Positions 24,836 to 33,852 are shown, numbered from the stretch's first letter. The stretch is DNA of 64,000 nucleotides from Bradyrhizobium liaoningense (GCF_018130825.1 NZ_JAFCJS010000001.1:1240001-1304000), one strand, 5' to 3'. Notes: generated from the sequence alone by a model not told the origin. Program-made: numbers and translations.

Positions 24836-25729
24836 TCACAGCTTCGCTTCCGCAAAGATGCCCGAGATCCAGTCGAGAAAGACGCGCAGGCGCAGCGCGA
24901 GCTGACGGTTTTGCGGATAGAGCGCGGAGAGCGGCGTCGGCGACGGCGGATAGTCGGCCAGGACCTCGACCAGCGCACCGCTGGCGAGATCATCCGCGAA
25001 GCGATAGCGCGGCGCCTGCACGAGACCGAAACCGAGCCGGGCGAGATCGGCCATGGTGTCGGAATTGTTGACGCGCAGGCGGCTCGGCAGCACGACGTGA
25101 CGCAGCGCGCCGGCGACGGAAAATTCCAGCGGCAGCACATCGCCGGTGCGCGAGGAGACGAAAGCCACCATCTGATGGCCGTCGAGCGCATCAGGCGCCA
25201 TCGGCATGCCGTGCTTGGCGAGATAGGCCGGGCTCGCCACCGTGATCTCGGCAATCGTGCCGAGCCGGCGCAGGATCATGCCACTGTCCTCGGGCTCGCC
25301 CGACCGGATCACGCAATCGATGCCCTCGCGCACGAGATCGACCAGGCGATCGCCTTGCCCGATCTGCAAATCGAGCTCCGGATAGCGCGCGAGGAATGCC
25401 GGCAGATGCGGCAGGATGAAGGTGCGGGTCAGCAAGGGATGCGCATCGATACGAAGCAGGCCGCGCGGCCGCGCGTCGCGCATCGCGGTTTCCGCTTCCT
25501 CGACCTCGGCCAGGATGGCGACGCAGCGGCGGTAATAGTCCTCGCCGTCGAGCGTCGGGGTGACATGACGCGTCGTTCGCTCGAGCAGCCGCGTCCCCAG
25601 ATGCGCCTCGAGATCGCGCAAGACCTCGCTCGCCGTCGAGCGGGGAATGCCGAGGTCGGCTGCCGCGGCCGTAAAACTCTGCCGTTCGACGAGGCGAACG
25701 AACAGGCGCATGGCGTCAAAGCGGTCCAT
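24836..25729 (-). CDS. LysR family transcriptional regulator
   Basis: A 297-residue LysR regulator of the CrgA-like group. It has an N-terminal winged HTH (MRLFVRLVERQSFTAAAADLGIPRSTASEVLRDLEAHLG), and the effector domain begins RGLLRIDAHPLLTRTFILPHLPAFLARYPELDL. It is divergent from an SDR oxidoreductase and tautomerase pair, with about 100 bases between starts, and most likely controls them. The effector is unknown. Confidence 0.93.
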   Translation of the reverse strand: MDRFDAMRLFVRLVERQSFTAAAADLGIPRSTASEVLRDLEAHLGTRLLERTTRHVTPTLDGEDYYRRCVAILAEVEEAETAMRDARPRGLLRIDAHPLLTRTFILPHLPAFLARYPELDLQIGQGDRLVDLVREGIDCVIRSGEPEDSGMILRRLGTIAEITVASPAYLAKHGMPMAPDALDGHQMVAFVSSRTGDVLPLEFSVAGALRHVVLPSRLRVNNSDTMADLARLGFGLVQAPRYRFADDLASGALVEVLADYPPSPTPLSALYPQNRQLALRLRVFLDWISGIFAEAKL

Positions 25730-25833
25730 GGCTGATTGTTCACCACAGCCGACAAGTGATGGCAAGTCCGCGGCGATTATCCGGCCGTAGTGATCAGGTA
25801 TCTCTCCCTGGGACCACACTGAGGAGACCTGCC

Positions 25834-26574
25834 ATGACCAATCCATCCCAGCGCGCCGCCATCGTGACCGGCGGTTCCCGCGGCATCGGCGCAGCCATCG
25901 CCCGCCGGCTGGCGCAGGACGGGATCGCGGTCGCGATCAACTATGCGAGCGGCAAGACGGCAGCCGACGAACTCGTTGCCGAAATCGAATCCACCGGCGG
26001 ACGTGCCATCGCCGTGCAGGCCGATCTCGCCGATCCGGCAACTCCTGCGCGGTTGTTCGATGCGGCCGAGCGCGCCTTCGGCGGCGTGGATATCCTCGTC
26101 AACAATGCCGGCGTGATGGAGCTCGGGCCGCTCGCGGAGGTGACCGATGAAGCGTTCGCGCGGCAGATCTCGATCAACCTCGACAGCGTGTTCCGGTCCC
26201 TGCGCGAAGCGGCGCGGCGGCTCCGCGACGGCGGCCGCATCGTCAGCTTCTCGTCCAGCGTCGTTGGTCTCTATCAGCCCGGCTACGCCGTCTATGCCGC
26301 GACCAAGGCCGCGGTCGAAGCCATGACGCACATCCTCGCCAAGGAGCTCGGCAGCCGCCGCATCGCCGTCAACGCGGTCGCGCCCGGGCCGGTCGAGACG
26401 CGGCTGTTCCTCGAGGGCAAGAGCGAGCAGCAGGTACGCGCCGTTGCCGCCATGAACCCGTTCGGCCGCCTCGGCCAGCCCGACGACATCGCCGGCGTCG
26501 TCGCCTTCCTCACCGGGAGCGACGGCGGCTGGGTCAACGGCCAGATCATCCGCGCCAATGGCGGCGTGGTCTGA
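25834..26574 (+). CDS. SDR family NAD(P)-dependent oxidoreductase
   Basis: A 246-residue classical short-chain dehydrogenase/reductase. It has the cofactor motif TGGSRGIGAAIAR, VNNAG, the catalytic Ser in SFSSSVVG and YAVYAATKAAVEA (YxxxK). The product is close to general 3-oxoacyl-reductase-like enzymes. It has GGAG ahead of the start and is followed after 34 bases by a tautomerase gene. LysR-controlled SDR units of this kind often respond to reactive carbonyls, but that is inference. Confidence 0.92.
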   Translation: MTNPSQRAAIVTGGSRGIGAAIARRLAQDGIAVAINYASGKTAADELVAEIESTGGRAIAVQADLADPATPARLFDAAERAFGGVDILVNNAGVMELGPLAEVTDEAFARQISINLDSVFRSLREAARRLRDGGRIVSFSSSVVGLYQPGYAVYAATKAAVEAMTHILAKELGSRRIAVNAVAPGPVETRLFLEGKSEQQVRAVAAMNPFGRLGQPDDIAGVVAFLTGSDGGWVNGQIIRANGGVV

Positions 26575-26608
26575 TAGCCGGCACAAATTTCACACGGAGA
26601 GATTCATC

Positions 26609-26842
26609 ATGCCATTCGCCAATATCAAGATCCCCCAGGCCGCATTGTCGCGGGCGCAGAAGGCGGAGATCGTGCATAACCTCACCGCACTGTTCGTCCA
26701 CTATTTTGGCGAAGCAGCGCGGCTGCACACGATGGTGCTGATCGAGGAAGTCGGCGACGGCGGCTACGGCCGCGCCGACGAGGTGTTCATCGTTCCCGAC
26801 GCTTATCGCGCCAGCGATTCCGTCACGTCAGCTTCAGGCTGA
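26609..26842 (+). CDS. Tautomerase (4-oxalocrotonate tautomerase family)
   Basis: A 77-residue protein that starts MPFANIKIP, giving the catalytic Pro once the Met is removed, and continues with ALSRAQKAEIVHNLTALFVHYFG, typical of the 4-OT superfamily. Such enzymes interconvert enol and keto forms as small oligomers. It is co-transcribed with the SDR gene. Its last 20 bases overlap the convergent methyltransferase gene. Confidence 0.85.
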   Translation: MPFANIKIPQAALSRAQKAEIVHNLTALFVHYFGEAARLHTMVLIEEVGDGGYGRADEVFIVPDAYRASDSVTSASG

Positions 26843-27467
26843 GCTCGGTGCCACCCTTGAGCGGCAGCGTCATCGAGACGAAGCCGTTTTGGGGATCGCG
26901 GATGAAGTCGAGATAGTCGGGCTCGGCATTGTCGTTCATGACGTAACCGCCGACCCGCAGTTGCGGGGCGACGATCTCGATCACCTCCCGCGCCAGCGAA
27001 GGACCTCCCTCGCCCGGCCAGCCGTCGATCAGGATAAAGTCGACGGGACCGCCGAGATTGCGCAACGTCTCTCGTGCATCGCCCTCGCGGATCTCGGCGT
27101 AGTCGGCAAGGCCAGCCTCCGCGAGATTGCGCCTGGCGGTCTCGACCTTGGCCGGCACGATCTCCGAGCCGATCACGGTGCCGCCGCCATTGTCGCGCAG
27201 GGCCGCCGCGAAATAGAGCGTGGACATGCCGACCGAGGTCGCAAACTCGGCGACGCGCGTCGCGCCCAGACCGCGGCAGAGCAGATAGATCAATTCGCCC
27301 TGCTCGGGATGGATCGAAAATCCCTGCTCGGCATAGGCGTGGGGATCGCGGCTGCCAGAGGAGCCGCGCGGCCCGCCGCCTGATGGACGTTGCCGCGCGC
27401 CTTGCAGGCGCGCGATCACGGCATTGACGCGCGGATCTTGAATCGGACTGTGGGGCCGATCATTCAT
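26823..27467 (-). CDS. Class I SAM-dependent O-methyltransferase
   Basis: The 214-residue enzyme has the O-methyltransferase fold: motif I VAEFATSVGMSTLYFAAAL near residue 73, GSEIVPAKVETARRNLAEAGL binding SAM ribose, and DFILIDGWPGEGG. It resembles the catechol-O-methyltransferase-like family, but the substrate cannot be inferred. It lies 15 bases downstream of the PadR regulator in the same direction and is probably controlled by it. Confidence 0.87.
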   Translation of the reverse strand: MNDRPHSPIQDPRVNAVIARLQGARQRPSGGGPRGSSGSRDPHAYAEQGFSIHPEQGELIYLLCRGLGATRVAEFATSVGMSTLYFAAALRDNGGGTVIGSEIVPAKVETARRNLAEAGLADYAEIREGDARETLRNLGGPVDFILIDGWPGEGGPSLAREVIEIVAPQLRVGGYVMNDNAEPDYLDFIRDPQNGFVSMTLPLKGGTELSLKLT

Positions 27468-27482
27468 ACGTTGCGTCCTCCA

Positions 27483-28118
27483 TCACTTGCCGAGGATTTC
27501 CGCGGCAGCGCGATCCAGGATCGCGGCGATGCGACGCGCCTCGGCGGAGTCGCTGCCGTGCTTCGAGCGCAGCGCGCGCTTGAGATTGTGGCGTGCCCGG
27601 TGCAGCTCATCGGAGGCACCAGGATCGAGATCGCTGACGCCGGCAAAGGCCTCGCGCACCTCGTCCATGCGGCGTCCGATCCGCGACAATGCCTGTAGGA
27701 TCGCATCGGCGGTCGAACGGTTCTCGGCAAGATGCGCCTCGCCCTGCGGCGTGATGCTGTAGAGCTTGCGCCCGCCGTCCTGCTGGACGCTGCTGTGGCC
27801 GACCTCTTCGAGATAGGTCAGCGCCGGATAGATCACCCCGGGGCTCGGCGTGTAGAAGCCGTCGGAACGTTCCTCGATGATCTTGATCAGCTCATAGCCA
27901 TGGGCGGGCTTTTCGGCGAGCAGCGCCAGGATCACCAGTTGGAGATCCTGCGACGACAGCCGCCGCGCGCCCGGGAAATCGTCGCCACCGCGCCCGAAGA
28001 AGCCGTGGCCGCCGCGGCCGAAGCGATGACGTCCGCCGCCGTGCCGGCCCATGGCGAAGGCGAACCGAAACTCGTGCTCCTCTCGGCCGTGCCTGTTGTG
28101 GTGCTTGTCTCGAAACAT
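27483..28118 (-). CDS. PadR family transcriptional regulator
   Basis: A protein of about 211 residues with a His/Gly/Arg-rich N-terminal tail (HHNRHGREEHEFRF and GRHGGGRHRFGRGGHG). A PadR winged helix follows: LVILALLAEKPAHGYELIKIIEERSDGFYTPSPGVIYPALTYLEEVG. The His-rich tail could bind metal. Three in-frame ATGs lie within 16 bases (28133, 28127, 28118); the last is chosen because GGAG sits eight bases before it. An AT-rich dyad overlaps the leader. Confidence 0.88.
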   Translation of the reverse strand: MFRDKHHNRHGREEHEFRFAFAMGRHGGGRHRFGRGGHGFFGRGGDDFPGARRLSSQDLQLVILALLAEKPAHGYELIKIIEERSDGFYTPSPGVIYPALTYLEEVGHSSVQQDGGRKLYSITPQGEAHLAENRSTADAILQALSRIGRRMDEVREAFAGVSDLDPGASDELHRARHNLKRALRSKHGSDSAEARRIAAILDRAAAEILGK

Positions 28119-28137
28119 ATCTTGCATCTCCATTGTT

Positions 28138-28158
28138 AGATATATCGTAAGATATGTT
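28138..28158. promoter_or_regulatory. Candidate PadR operator
   Basis: GATATATC-GTAA-GATATGTT contains the dyad ATATC/GATAT in an AT-rich island within GC-rich DNA. A related half-site AAACATATCTT lies inside the start of the gene (28113-28123). ATGT-N-ACAT type dyads are characteristic of PadR operators. Position at the translation start suggests autorepression. Confidence 0.6.
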
Positions 28159-28235
28159 TTGAGATGTCCGGCGCAAGGCACAAGCCCGTGATCTTGTTTC
28201 CGGCTCGGTTTCACCAGCAAAATCAGTCGCCAAGC

Positions 28236-28268
28236 TTGACATATCGATGACATACCGCTGGTATGTCA
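28236..28268 (+). promoter_or_regulatory. Promoter and operator of the GntR-symporter-aldolase operon
   Basis: A -35 box TTGACA (28236-28241) is followed after 17 bases by TGGTAT (28259-28264). A perfect 9-bp-arm palindrome TGACATACC-GCT-GGTATGTCA (28248-28268) covers the -10 box. Transcription would begin at about the ATG at 28272, so the mRNA is probably leaderless. GntR regulators of the FCD group bind such dyads; autoregulation is inferred. Confidence 0.75.
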
Positions 28269-28271
28269 GTT

Positions 28272-28955
28272 ATGCCCATAACCTCCCTCGAGCGCGATCG
28301 CGCCTATTCGCTGCTCCGCGACCTCGTCACGTCAGGCGAGTTCGGGCCCGACGAACCTCTTTCCGAGCGCAGCCTGTCGAGCAGGCTGGCGCTCGGCCGC
28401 ACACCGATCCGCGAGGCGCTGAAGGCGCTCGCCAAGGACGGCCTTCTCACCATCCATCCGATGCGCGGCACCTTCGTACGCCAGATGTCGTTCGATGATC
28501 TCCGCGAGATCCACGAATTGCGGCTCGCGCTCGAAGGCATGGCCGCCTATCTCGCCGCGACGCGCGGGCCGACGGAGCCGCTGCGCCAATGCGCCGAGGA
28601 GCTGCGCAGCATTCAGGCGCGCGACAATCTCGATGTGGAGGAAGCGCAGCAGGTCGGCTGGGCATTCCACGACGAGCTGTTTCGCGCCACCGGCAACGGC
28701 CGGCTGGCGCAGTCCTACGACAGTCTGCGCGCGCAGAGCGGCCTCGCCCTGCAGAAGATGCGGCAATACAGCGTCGAGCGTACGCGCCAGGCCGTCAGCG
28801 AGCACCTCGATATCTACGCAGCCATCGAAGCGCACGACCCAGATGCCGCGCAGCAACGCATGTGGCGGCACCTGTCGTCAGCCTTCGAGGCACGCCTCAC
28901 CGCGCTCGGCGCCATCCGCACGCAATATCCAGGACAAGGAGACCATCACGCATGA
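28272..28955 (+). CDS. GntR family regulator (FCD subfamily)
   Basis: A 227-residue regulator. The HTH is ERDRAYSLLRDLVTSGEFGPDEPLSERSLSSRLALGRTPIREALKALAKDG, followed by an FCD ligand domain (LREIHELRLALEGMAAYLAA; FHDELFRATGN; SEHLDIYAAIEAHDPDAA), whose His residues usually bind metal. I preferred the second ATG because the first lies inside the operator palindrome and promoter. Its stop overlaps the symporter start (ATGA). It likely senses the symporter's substrate. Confidence 0.93.
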   Translation: MPITSLERDRAYSLLRDLVTSGEFGPDEPLSERSLSSRLALGRTPIREALKALAKDGLLTIHPMRGTFVRQMSFDDLREIHELRLALEGMAAYLAATRGPTEPLRQCAEELRSIQARDNLDVEEAQQVGWAFHDELFRATGNGRLAQSYDSLRAQSGLALQKMRQYSVERTRQAVSEHLDIYAAIEAHDPDAAQQRMWRHLSSAFEARLTALGAIRTQYPGQGDHHA

Positions 28956-30202
28956 TCCGGCCGCTGCTCAGATTGCCGCTCGTGGTCCAGATGCTGCTGG
29001 GCCTGGTGCTGGGTCTATGCGTCGGCCTGCTCTGGCCGGATGTCGGCGCAAGCCTGCGGCCGATCGGCACCGCCTTCGTCGAGGCTGTGAAGATGATCGT
29101 CATTCCCGTGGTGTTTGCGGCGGTGACGCTCGGCCTCTACCGCATGGGCAGCGAGCTGAAGGTCCTGGGCCGCGTCGCCGCGATCAGCCTCGGCTATTTC
29201 TACCTCGCGACCGTGATCTCGATCCTGATCGGCCTCCTGCTCAACGCCGCCTTCCATCCGGGTGCCGGCGCGCCGCTGGCCGCAACGGGCAAGGTGCCGC
29301 AAAACCTTGCGGTGTCAGTAGACTGGATCAAGTTCTTCATGGACATGATCCCCTCCAACATCGTCGCTGCGATGGCCGAGCAGAGGATCCTGCCGACGCT
29401 GGTCTTTGCGATCCTGTTCGGCCTCGCCCTCGCCTCCGTCGGCAAGGTCGGCGAGCCCATGGTCGCCGTGCTCGAAGCGGTGATGGCGGCGATGTTCAAG
29501 ATCACCAAATGGATCACCTCGCTGGCCCCGATCGCGATCTTCGCGGTGATGGCCTGGCTGTTCGCGACGCAAGGCCTCGCCACCGTGGTCGCGCTCGCCA
29601 AGCTCGTTGGCGTCATGTATCTCGGCCTCGCCATCATGGTTCTGATCTTCTGGCTGATGCTGCTTGCGATCGGCGAGAAGCCGATTGCCGTCACCAAAGC
29701 GGTGATGGAGCCGATGATCCTCGCCTTCTCCACCCGCTCCTCGGAAGTGACGCTGCCGCTGCACATGGAGAAGCTGCGGGCGATGGGTGCCTCCGAACGC
29801 ATCGTCTCGGTGGTGCTGCCGCTCGGCTATGCCTTCAACCGCGACGGCGCCATCATGTATTTCGCCCTCGCCGTCACCTTCCTCGCGGAGGCCTATGGCG
29901 TGACGCTGACCTGGTCGACGCTGTTCACCATCGTGATGGTCACGACCATCGCGAGCAAGGGCAGCGCCAACGTTCCCTCCGGCGGGCTCGTTGCGATTGC
30001 CATGGTGCTGTCGGCGATCGGGCTGCCGATCGAGGCACTGGCAATCATCGCCGGCGTCGACGCCTTCCTCGACATGGGCCGCACTGCAATCAATGTGTTC
30101 GGCAACACGGTTGCGGTGAAGCTGGTGGAGCGCTTTGCCGGCGACGTGGCCGCCGATGAGACCCAGCCGGCGCCGGCCGGCCTGCAGGTGCAGGACGCCT
30201 GA
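28952..30202 (+). CDS. Dicarboxylate/amino acid:cation symporter (DAACS)
   Basis: A 416-residue secondary transporter of the DAACS family (GltP/DctA). The hallmarks are present: the Ser-rich reentrant loop near STRSSEVTLPLHMEKL, the motif GYAFNRDGAIMYFALAVTFLA (normally NxDG) and ASKGSANVPSGGLVAIAMVL, followed by GVDAFLDMGRTAINVFGN. It imports an acidic or neutral amino acid or a C4-dicarboxylate with cations. The pairing with a threonine-aldolase-type enzyme argues for an amino acid such as a beta-hydroxy amino acid. Confidence 0.93.
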   Translation: MIRPLLRLPLVVQMLLGLVLGLCVGLLWPDVGASLRPIGTAFVEAVKMIVIPVVFAAVTLGLYRMGSELKVLGRVAAISLGYFYLATVISILIGLLLNAAFHPGAGAPLAATGKVPQNLAVSVDWIKFFMDMIPSNIVAAMAEQRILPTLVFAILFGLALASVGKVGEPMVAVLEAVMAAMFKITKWITSLAPIAIFAVMAWLFATQGLATVVALAKLVGVMYLGLAIMVLIFWLMLLAIGEKPIAVTKAVMEPMILAFSTRSSEVTLPLHMEKLRAMGASERIVSVVLPLGYAFNRDGAIMYFALAVTFLAEAYGVTLTWSTLFTIVMVTTIASKGSANVPSGGLVAIAMVLSAIGLPIEALAIIAGVDAFLDMGRTAINVFGNTVAVKLVERFAGDVAADETQPAPAGLQVQDA

Positions 30203-31245
30203 TGACGACGCAACAGAGCGGCAGCGACGGCATCGTCGATCTGCGCAGCGACACCGTCACGCTGCCGACCGCGGCGATGCTGGAGCGCATGCAGCGCGCC
30301 CCGCTCGGCGACGACGGCCGCGAGGGCGATCCGACGGTCCGCGCGCTCGAGGCGCGCGGCGCCGCCTTGACCGGCAAGGAGGCCGCCCTGTTCGTGCCGA
30401 GCGGCACGATGGGCAATCTGCTGGCGATGCTCGCCCATGCCGAGCGCGGCGCGGACACATTCGCAGATGGCGGTGCGCATCTGCTCAACTCCGAGCTCGG
30501 CAGCGTCGCGACGATCGCGGGACTTCTGCCCAAACCGATGCCGGGCCGCCGCGGCGCAATGGATGAGACGGCGCTCGCGGACGCGATCCGCTCGTCGGAG
30601 AGCCCCGGCCTGATCGCGATGGAGACGACGCATAATGGCGCCGGGGGCACCGTGCTGCCCCTGGCGCACATGGCGCGAATTCATGCGCTCGGACAGGCGC
30701 GCGGGATTCCCGTGCATCTGGACGGCGCGCGCCTGTTCAATGCGTCGGTCGCGCTCGGCGTCCCGGCCGCGCACATCACCGCGCACGCCGACAGCGTGAT
30801 GGTCTGCCTCTCCAAGGGACTGAGCGCGCCGGTCGGCAGCCTGCTATGCGGCTCCAACGATGTCATCACAAGGGCAAGAGCCTTGCGAAAACTCGTCGGC
30901 GGCACCATGCGCCAGTCCGGCGTCGTTGCAGCCGCCGGTCTCGTGGCGCTGGAGACGATGATCGACCGCCTCTCCGAGGATCATGCGGCCGCGAAGCGGC
31001 TCGCCGCGGCCTTGAGTTGGCTCGACCCGGCGCTCGCCGATCCCGACCACGTGCAGACCAACATCCTGCGCGTCGATGTCTCAGCAAGCGGACGCGAGGC
31101 CGCGGCATGGGCCGAAGGCGTGAAAGCGCACGGCATCCTGGTGCAGGCGAGCGGTCCTTCGCAGCTCCGGCTCGTCACCCATCGCCACATCGACGAGGGC
31201 GCAGTCGACCGCACCATCGCCGTCTTCGCGGCGCTCGCCCGCTAG
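30202..31245 (+). CDS. Threonine aldolase family PLP enzyme
   Basis: A 347-residue fold-type I PLP enzyme of the low-specificity L-threonine aldolase family, which cleaves beta-hydroxy amino acids to glycine and an aldehyde. Evidence: the N-terminal DLRSDTVTLPTAAML, LFVPSGTMGNLLAMLAHA, the Asp in HLDGARLFNASVALG and the PLP Lys in SLSKGLSAPVGSLLCG-like VCLSKGLSAPVG. Its start shares a base with the symporter stop codon, so it belongs to the GntR operon. Exact substrate unknown. Confidence 0.9.
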   Translation: MTTQQSGSDGIVDLRSDTVTLPTAAMLERMQRAPLGDDGREGDPTVRALEARGAALTGKEAALFVPSGTMGNLLAMLAHAERGADTFADGGAHLLNSELGSVATIAGLLPKPMPGRRGAMDETALADAIRSSESPGLIAMETTHNGAGGTVLPLAHMARIHALGQARGIPVHLDGARLFNASVALGVPAAHITAHADSVMVCLSKGLSAPVGSLLCGSNDVITRARALRKLVGGTMRQSGVVAAAGLVALETMIDRLSEDHAAAKRLAAALSWLDPALADPDHVQTNILRVDVSASGREAAAWAEGVKAHGILVQASGPSQLRLVTHRHIDEGAVDRTIAVFAALAR

Positions 31246-31289
31246 CTCGCGGCCTTGCAAGCCGCGTTTGGCGTGCTATCGCTCGCGCC

Positions 31290-31652
31290 ATGACGCCGAA
31301 AACCTTCGAAGCACGCTGCCTGCGCCTGCCCGCCGCCACCAAGGTAGTGCAATGGGAGGGCACCTCCGTGTTCAAGGTCGGCGGCAAGATGTTCGCGCTC
31401 GGCGGCGGCTTTGCCGCAGGCTCCGGCGGCTACATGTTCAAGGTCTCGGACATGGCCTATGGGATGCTGATCGAGCACGGCCTGGCGCGGCCGGCGCCGT
31501 ATCTCGCCCGCGCCAAATGGGTCCAGCTCGTCAGCAACAACGCCCTGCCCGATGCCGAGCTCACGGCCTATCTGGTGCAGGCCCATGCGCTGATCGTGGC
31601 CAAGCTGACGCGCAAGGCCCGCAAGGCGCTGGGGCTCGCCCCGCCGGCATGA
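31290..31652 (+). CDS. MmcQ/YjbR family protein
   Basis: A 120-residue protein of the MmcQ/YjbR (CyaY-like fold) family: FEARCLRLPAATKVVQWEGTSVFKVGGKMFALGG, then the KWVQLVSNNALPDAELTAYLVQAHALIVAKL tail. Members are annotated as DNA-binding on structural grounds, but function is unproven. It begins 44 bases after the aldolase operon and may be cotranscribed or independent. Confidence 0.88.
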   Translation: MTPKTFEARCLRLPAATKVVQWEGTSVFKVGGKMFALGGGFAAGSGGYMFKVSDMAYGMLIEHGLARPAPYLARAKWVQLVSNNALPDAELTAYLVQAHALIVAKLTRKARKALGLAPPA

Positions 31653-31696
31653 CCGTCCCCGCGCTCGCGGCGACGCTGACCTTCATTCTTCCCGCC

Positions 31697-32440
31697 TCAG
31701 AAGTCGACGGCAACCTCGCCGAAACCCGCAAGGCGAGCACGGGCGCTGGTCCCCGCTTCCGTGAAGACCATGCCGGTACACGAGCCGGTCGTGACGATCT
31801 GGCCCGGCAAAAGAGGCGCACCCCGGTCCGCACAATGGCGGACGAGCCAGCGCAGCGGACGCCAGATGTCGCCTGCGGGATTGCCTCCAATGGTTCGACG
31901 GCTGATGTCTTCGCCGATGGAGAGATCCGCCTCGACGCTCCCGAGATCGATGGAAGCAGGACTGACCGTCGCGGCTGCTCCGAGCACCAACGCGCCGTGG
32001 CTCTGCAAATCCGCAAGCTGGGCCAGGGCGGCGCTGTTCTTCCAATCCTCGAGGCGCGTCTCGACCACCTCGATGGCGGGGTAGACGGCGTCGAAGGCAC
32101 GTGCCAGTTCGCGATCGGGCAACGCGGCATCGTCAGCCGCGAGCGCTCGCCCGACCCGGAGCGCGACTTCCACTTCGACACCGCGCAGGCGGAATTCCGA
32201 ACCGAGCCGCGCACCGGAGGCAAGCAGGCCAGACGCCGGCAGCGGCGCGCAGACGGGCTCGGCATCCGGGCCCGACGCGCCGACCTTCCAGCCGCCGGAC
32301 GGACCGAGCCGGGCAAGCGTGGCATCCTGGATCGCGTAGGCGCCGGCACGATCCGACGGGAGAACGTCGCGCCAGTCGACCGCCTGTCCGCTGCTTCTTG
32401 CTGCGATCAACCGGTCCGCCGCTTCACTCGCGTTGCTCAC
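31697..32440 (-). CDS. 2-keto-4-pentenoate hydratase family enzyme
   Basis: The 247-residue enzyme belongs to the hydratase/decarboxylase branch of the fumarylacetoacetate hydrolase superfamily (MhpD/HpaH type). Markers are GWKVGASGPD, the metal-binding VEVEVALRVGRAL (ExE), IEVVETRLEDW and LLPGQIVTTGSCTGM. It would hydrate a 2-oxo-pent-4-enoate-like intermediate. Its ATG overlaps the stop of the amidase gene upstream, so the two are coupled and may act in one catabolic path. Confidence 0.88.
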   Translation of the reverse strand: MSNASEAADRLIAARSSGQAVDWRDVLPSDRAGAYAIQDATLARLGPSGGWKVGASGPDAEPVCAPLPASGLLASGARLGSEFRLRGVEVEVALRVGRALAADDAALPDRELARAFDAVYPAIEVVETRLEDWKNSAALAQLADLQSHGALVLGAAATVSPASIDLGSVEADLSIGEDISRRTIGGNPAGDIWRPLRWLVRHCADRGAPLLPGQIVTTGSCTGMVFTEAGTSARARLAGFGEVAVDF

Positions 32441-33852
32441 GATGTCCTCCCAGAGTGTGGTCCGGCCTCGGCGACAGGCGCCTCAAGCGGAAAGCTTTGC
32501 TCGTATTCCCGACCCAATGCCAGCACGGCGGCGTCGGCCCGCTTCGGGCCGAGCAACTGGAATCCGGTGGGCAGTTTCGACACCCATCCGCAAGGCAGCG
32601 CCAGCGCTGGCAAGCCGGCGGCATTGGCGATGCCCGTGAAGACGGCATGCCCTCGCGGCCCGGCCGCGTGACCGGCGATCGTTTCGGGATAGGCTCGATC
32701 GGCGGGCCAGGGCAAAGCCGCGGTGGCGGGCGTCAGGATCGCGTCATAGGAAGCGAAGAGCGTATCCAACCGTCGTTTGAGACGCTCGATCGCACCGACA
32801 AGATCGAACAGCACGGTGGCTGCGGCCGAGCGGCCCTCCTGCAGAGCAGCGCGGGCCGCCTCGCCGCACATCATCGGGTCTGGTTGCGCCCCGCCGCGAA
32901 GTCCGAGTTCCGGCCAGCGTGCGCCATCTTCAAACAGCCAGGCCAGACCGATCGCGGAGAGCTGCGGCCACAAGCCGTTGATCTCGTCCGAGAGATCGAA
33001 CGACGCTCGAGTCTCGACGATATGTCCCATTGTCTCGAAGCGTTGCGCCGCGCGCGCGACGGCGTCGGCGATGCCGGGATCGACGGGCGCATCCGAAAAG
33101 CTGGACACGTACAGGATCCTGACCTTGTTCGAAGCGGCGGCGAGCTGCTGCCCGGCCAATATCTCCGTGAAGCCGGCAACATCCGCGACGTTTCGTCCAA
33201 TTCCGCCCGCCACCTCGTGACTCAGAAATATCTCAGGCAGACCACCGTGCCGCTTCACGAGCCCGGCGGACGGCTTGAAGCCGACGAGGCCACAATGCGA
33301 GGCCGGCCGGCGTATTGAACCGCCACCGTCGGTCGCCAGCGCCAGCGGTCCGCAGAACGCGGCGACAGCGGCTGCCGCGCCGCCCGACGAACCGCCGGGC
33401 GTCAGCGACACATCGAAGGGATTATAGGTCGTGCCTTTCAGGGCGTTTGCGGTATAGCCCTGCATCGCAAACTCCGGCAGGCTGGTCTTTGCGAAAAGCA
33501 CCGCGCCCGCCGCCCGTATCCTCGCCACCGGCGCCTCGTCCTCAGTCGCGACGAAGCCGCGCATCAGCGGGCTGCCCCATGTGGTCGGCATGCCGGCCAC
33601 ATGCAGGTTGTCCTTCACCGAGACCGGGACCCCATCAAGTACGCCAAGTGGCCTTGCCTCGGCCCACCGCCTGCGACTCGCCTCGGCCGCCTGCAGCGCG
33701 TCGGCCTCACTGAAGTGCAAGAAGGCGTTGAGCGATCGATCGCAAATCCGTGCGCGAGCCAGACAGTCTTCAATGACATCGACCGGCGTGAAGGCCTGCT
33801 TCGCATAGCCCTGGATCAGTTGCGCAACGTCGAGATGCCAGAAATGGGTCAT
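32437..33852 (-). CDS. Amidase signature family enzyme
   Basis: The 471-residue enzyme carries the amidase signature and its Ser-cisSer-Lys triad: Lys in GVPVSVKDNLHVAGMPTTWG, cis-Ser in TPGGSSGGAAAAVAAF and the nucleophile in LATDGGGSIRRPASHCGLVGFKPS. No signal peptide, so cytoplasmic. It hydrolyses an amide, releasing ammonia. It is divergent from a GntR/ABC transporter operon, with a GntR-type operator between them, which suggests uptake and breakdown of the same nitrogen compound. Confidence 0.92.
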   Translation of the reverse strand: MTHFWHLDVAQLIQGYAKQAFTPVDVIEDCLARARICDRSLNAFLHFSEADALQAAEASRRRWAEARPLGVLDGVPVSVKDNLHVAGMPTTWGSPLMRGFVATEDEAPVARIRAAGAVLFAKTSLPEFAMQGYTANALKGTTYNPFDVSLTPGGSSGGAAAAVAAFCGPLALATDGGGSIRRPASHCGLVGFKPSAGLVKRHGGLPEIFLSHEVAGGIGRNVADVAGFTEILAGQQLAAASNKVRILYVSSFSDAPVDPGIADAVARAAQRFETMGHIVETRASFDLSDEINGLWPQLSAIGLAWLFEDGARWPELGLRGGAQPDPMMCGEAARAALQEGRSAAATVLFDLVGAIERLKRRLDTLFASYDAILTPATAALPWPADRAYPETIAGHAAGPRGHAVFTGIANAAGLPALALPCGWVSKLPTGFQLLGPKRADAAVLALGREYEQSFPLEAPVAEAGPHSGRTS

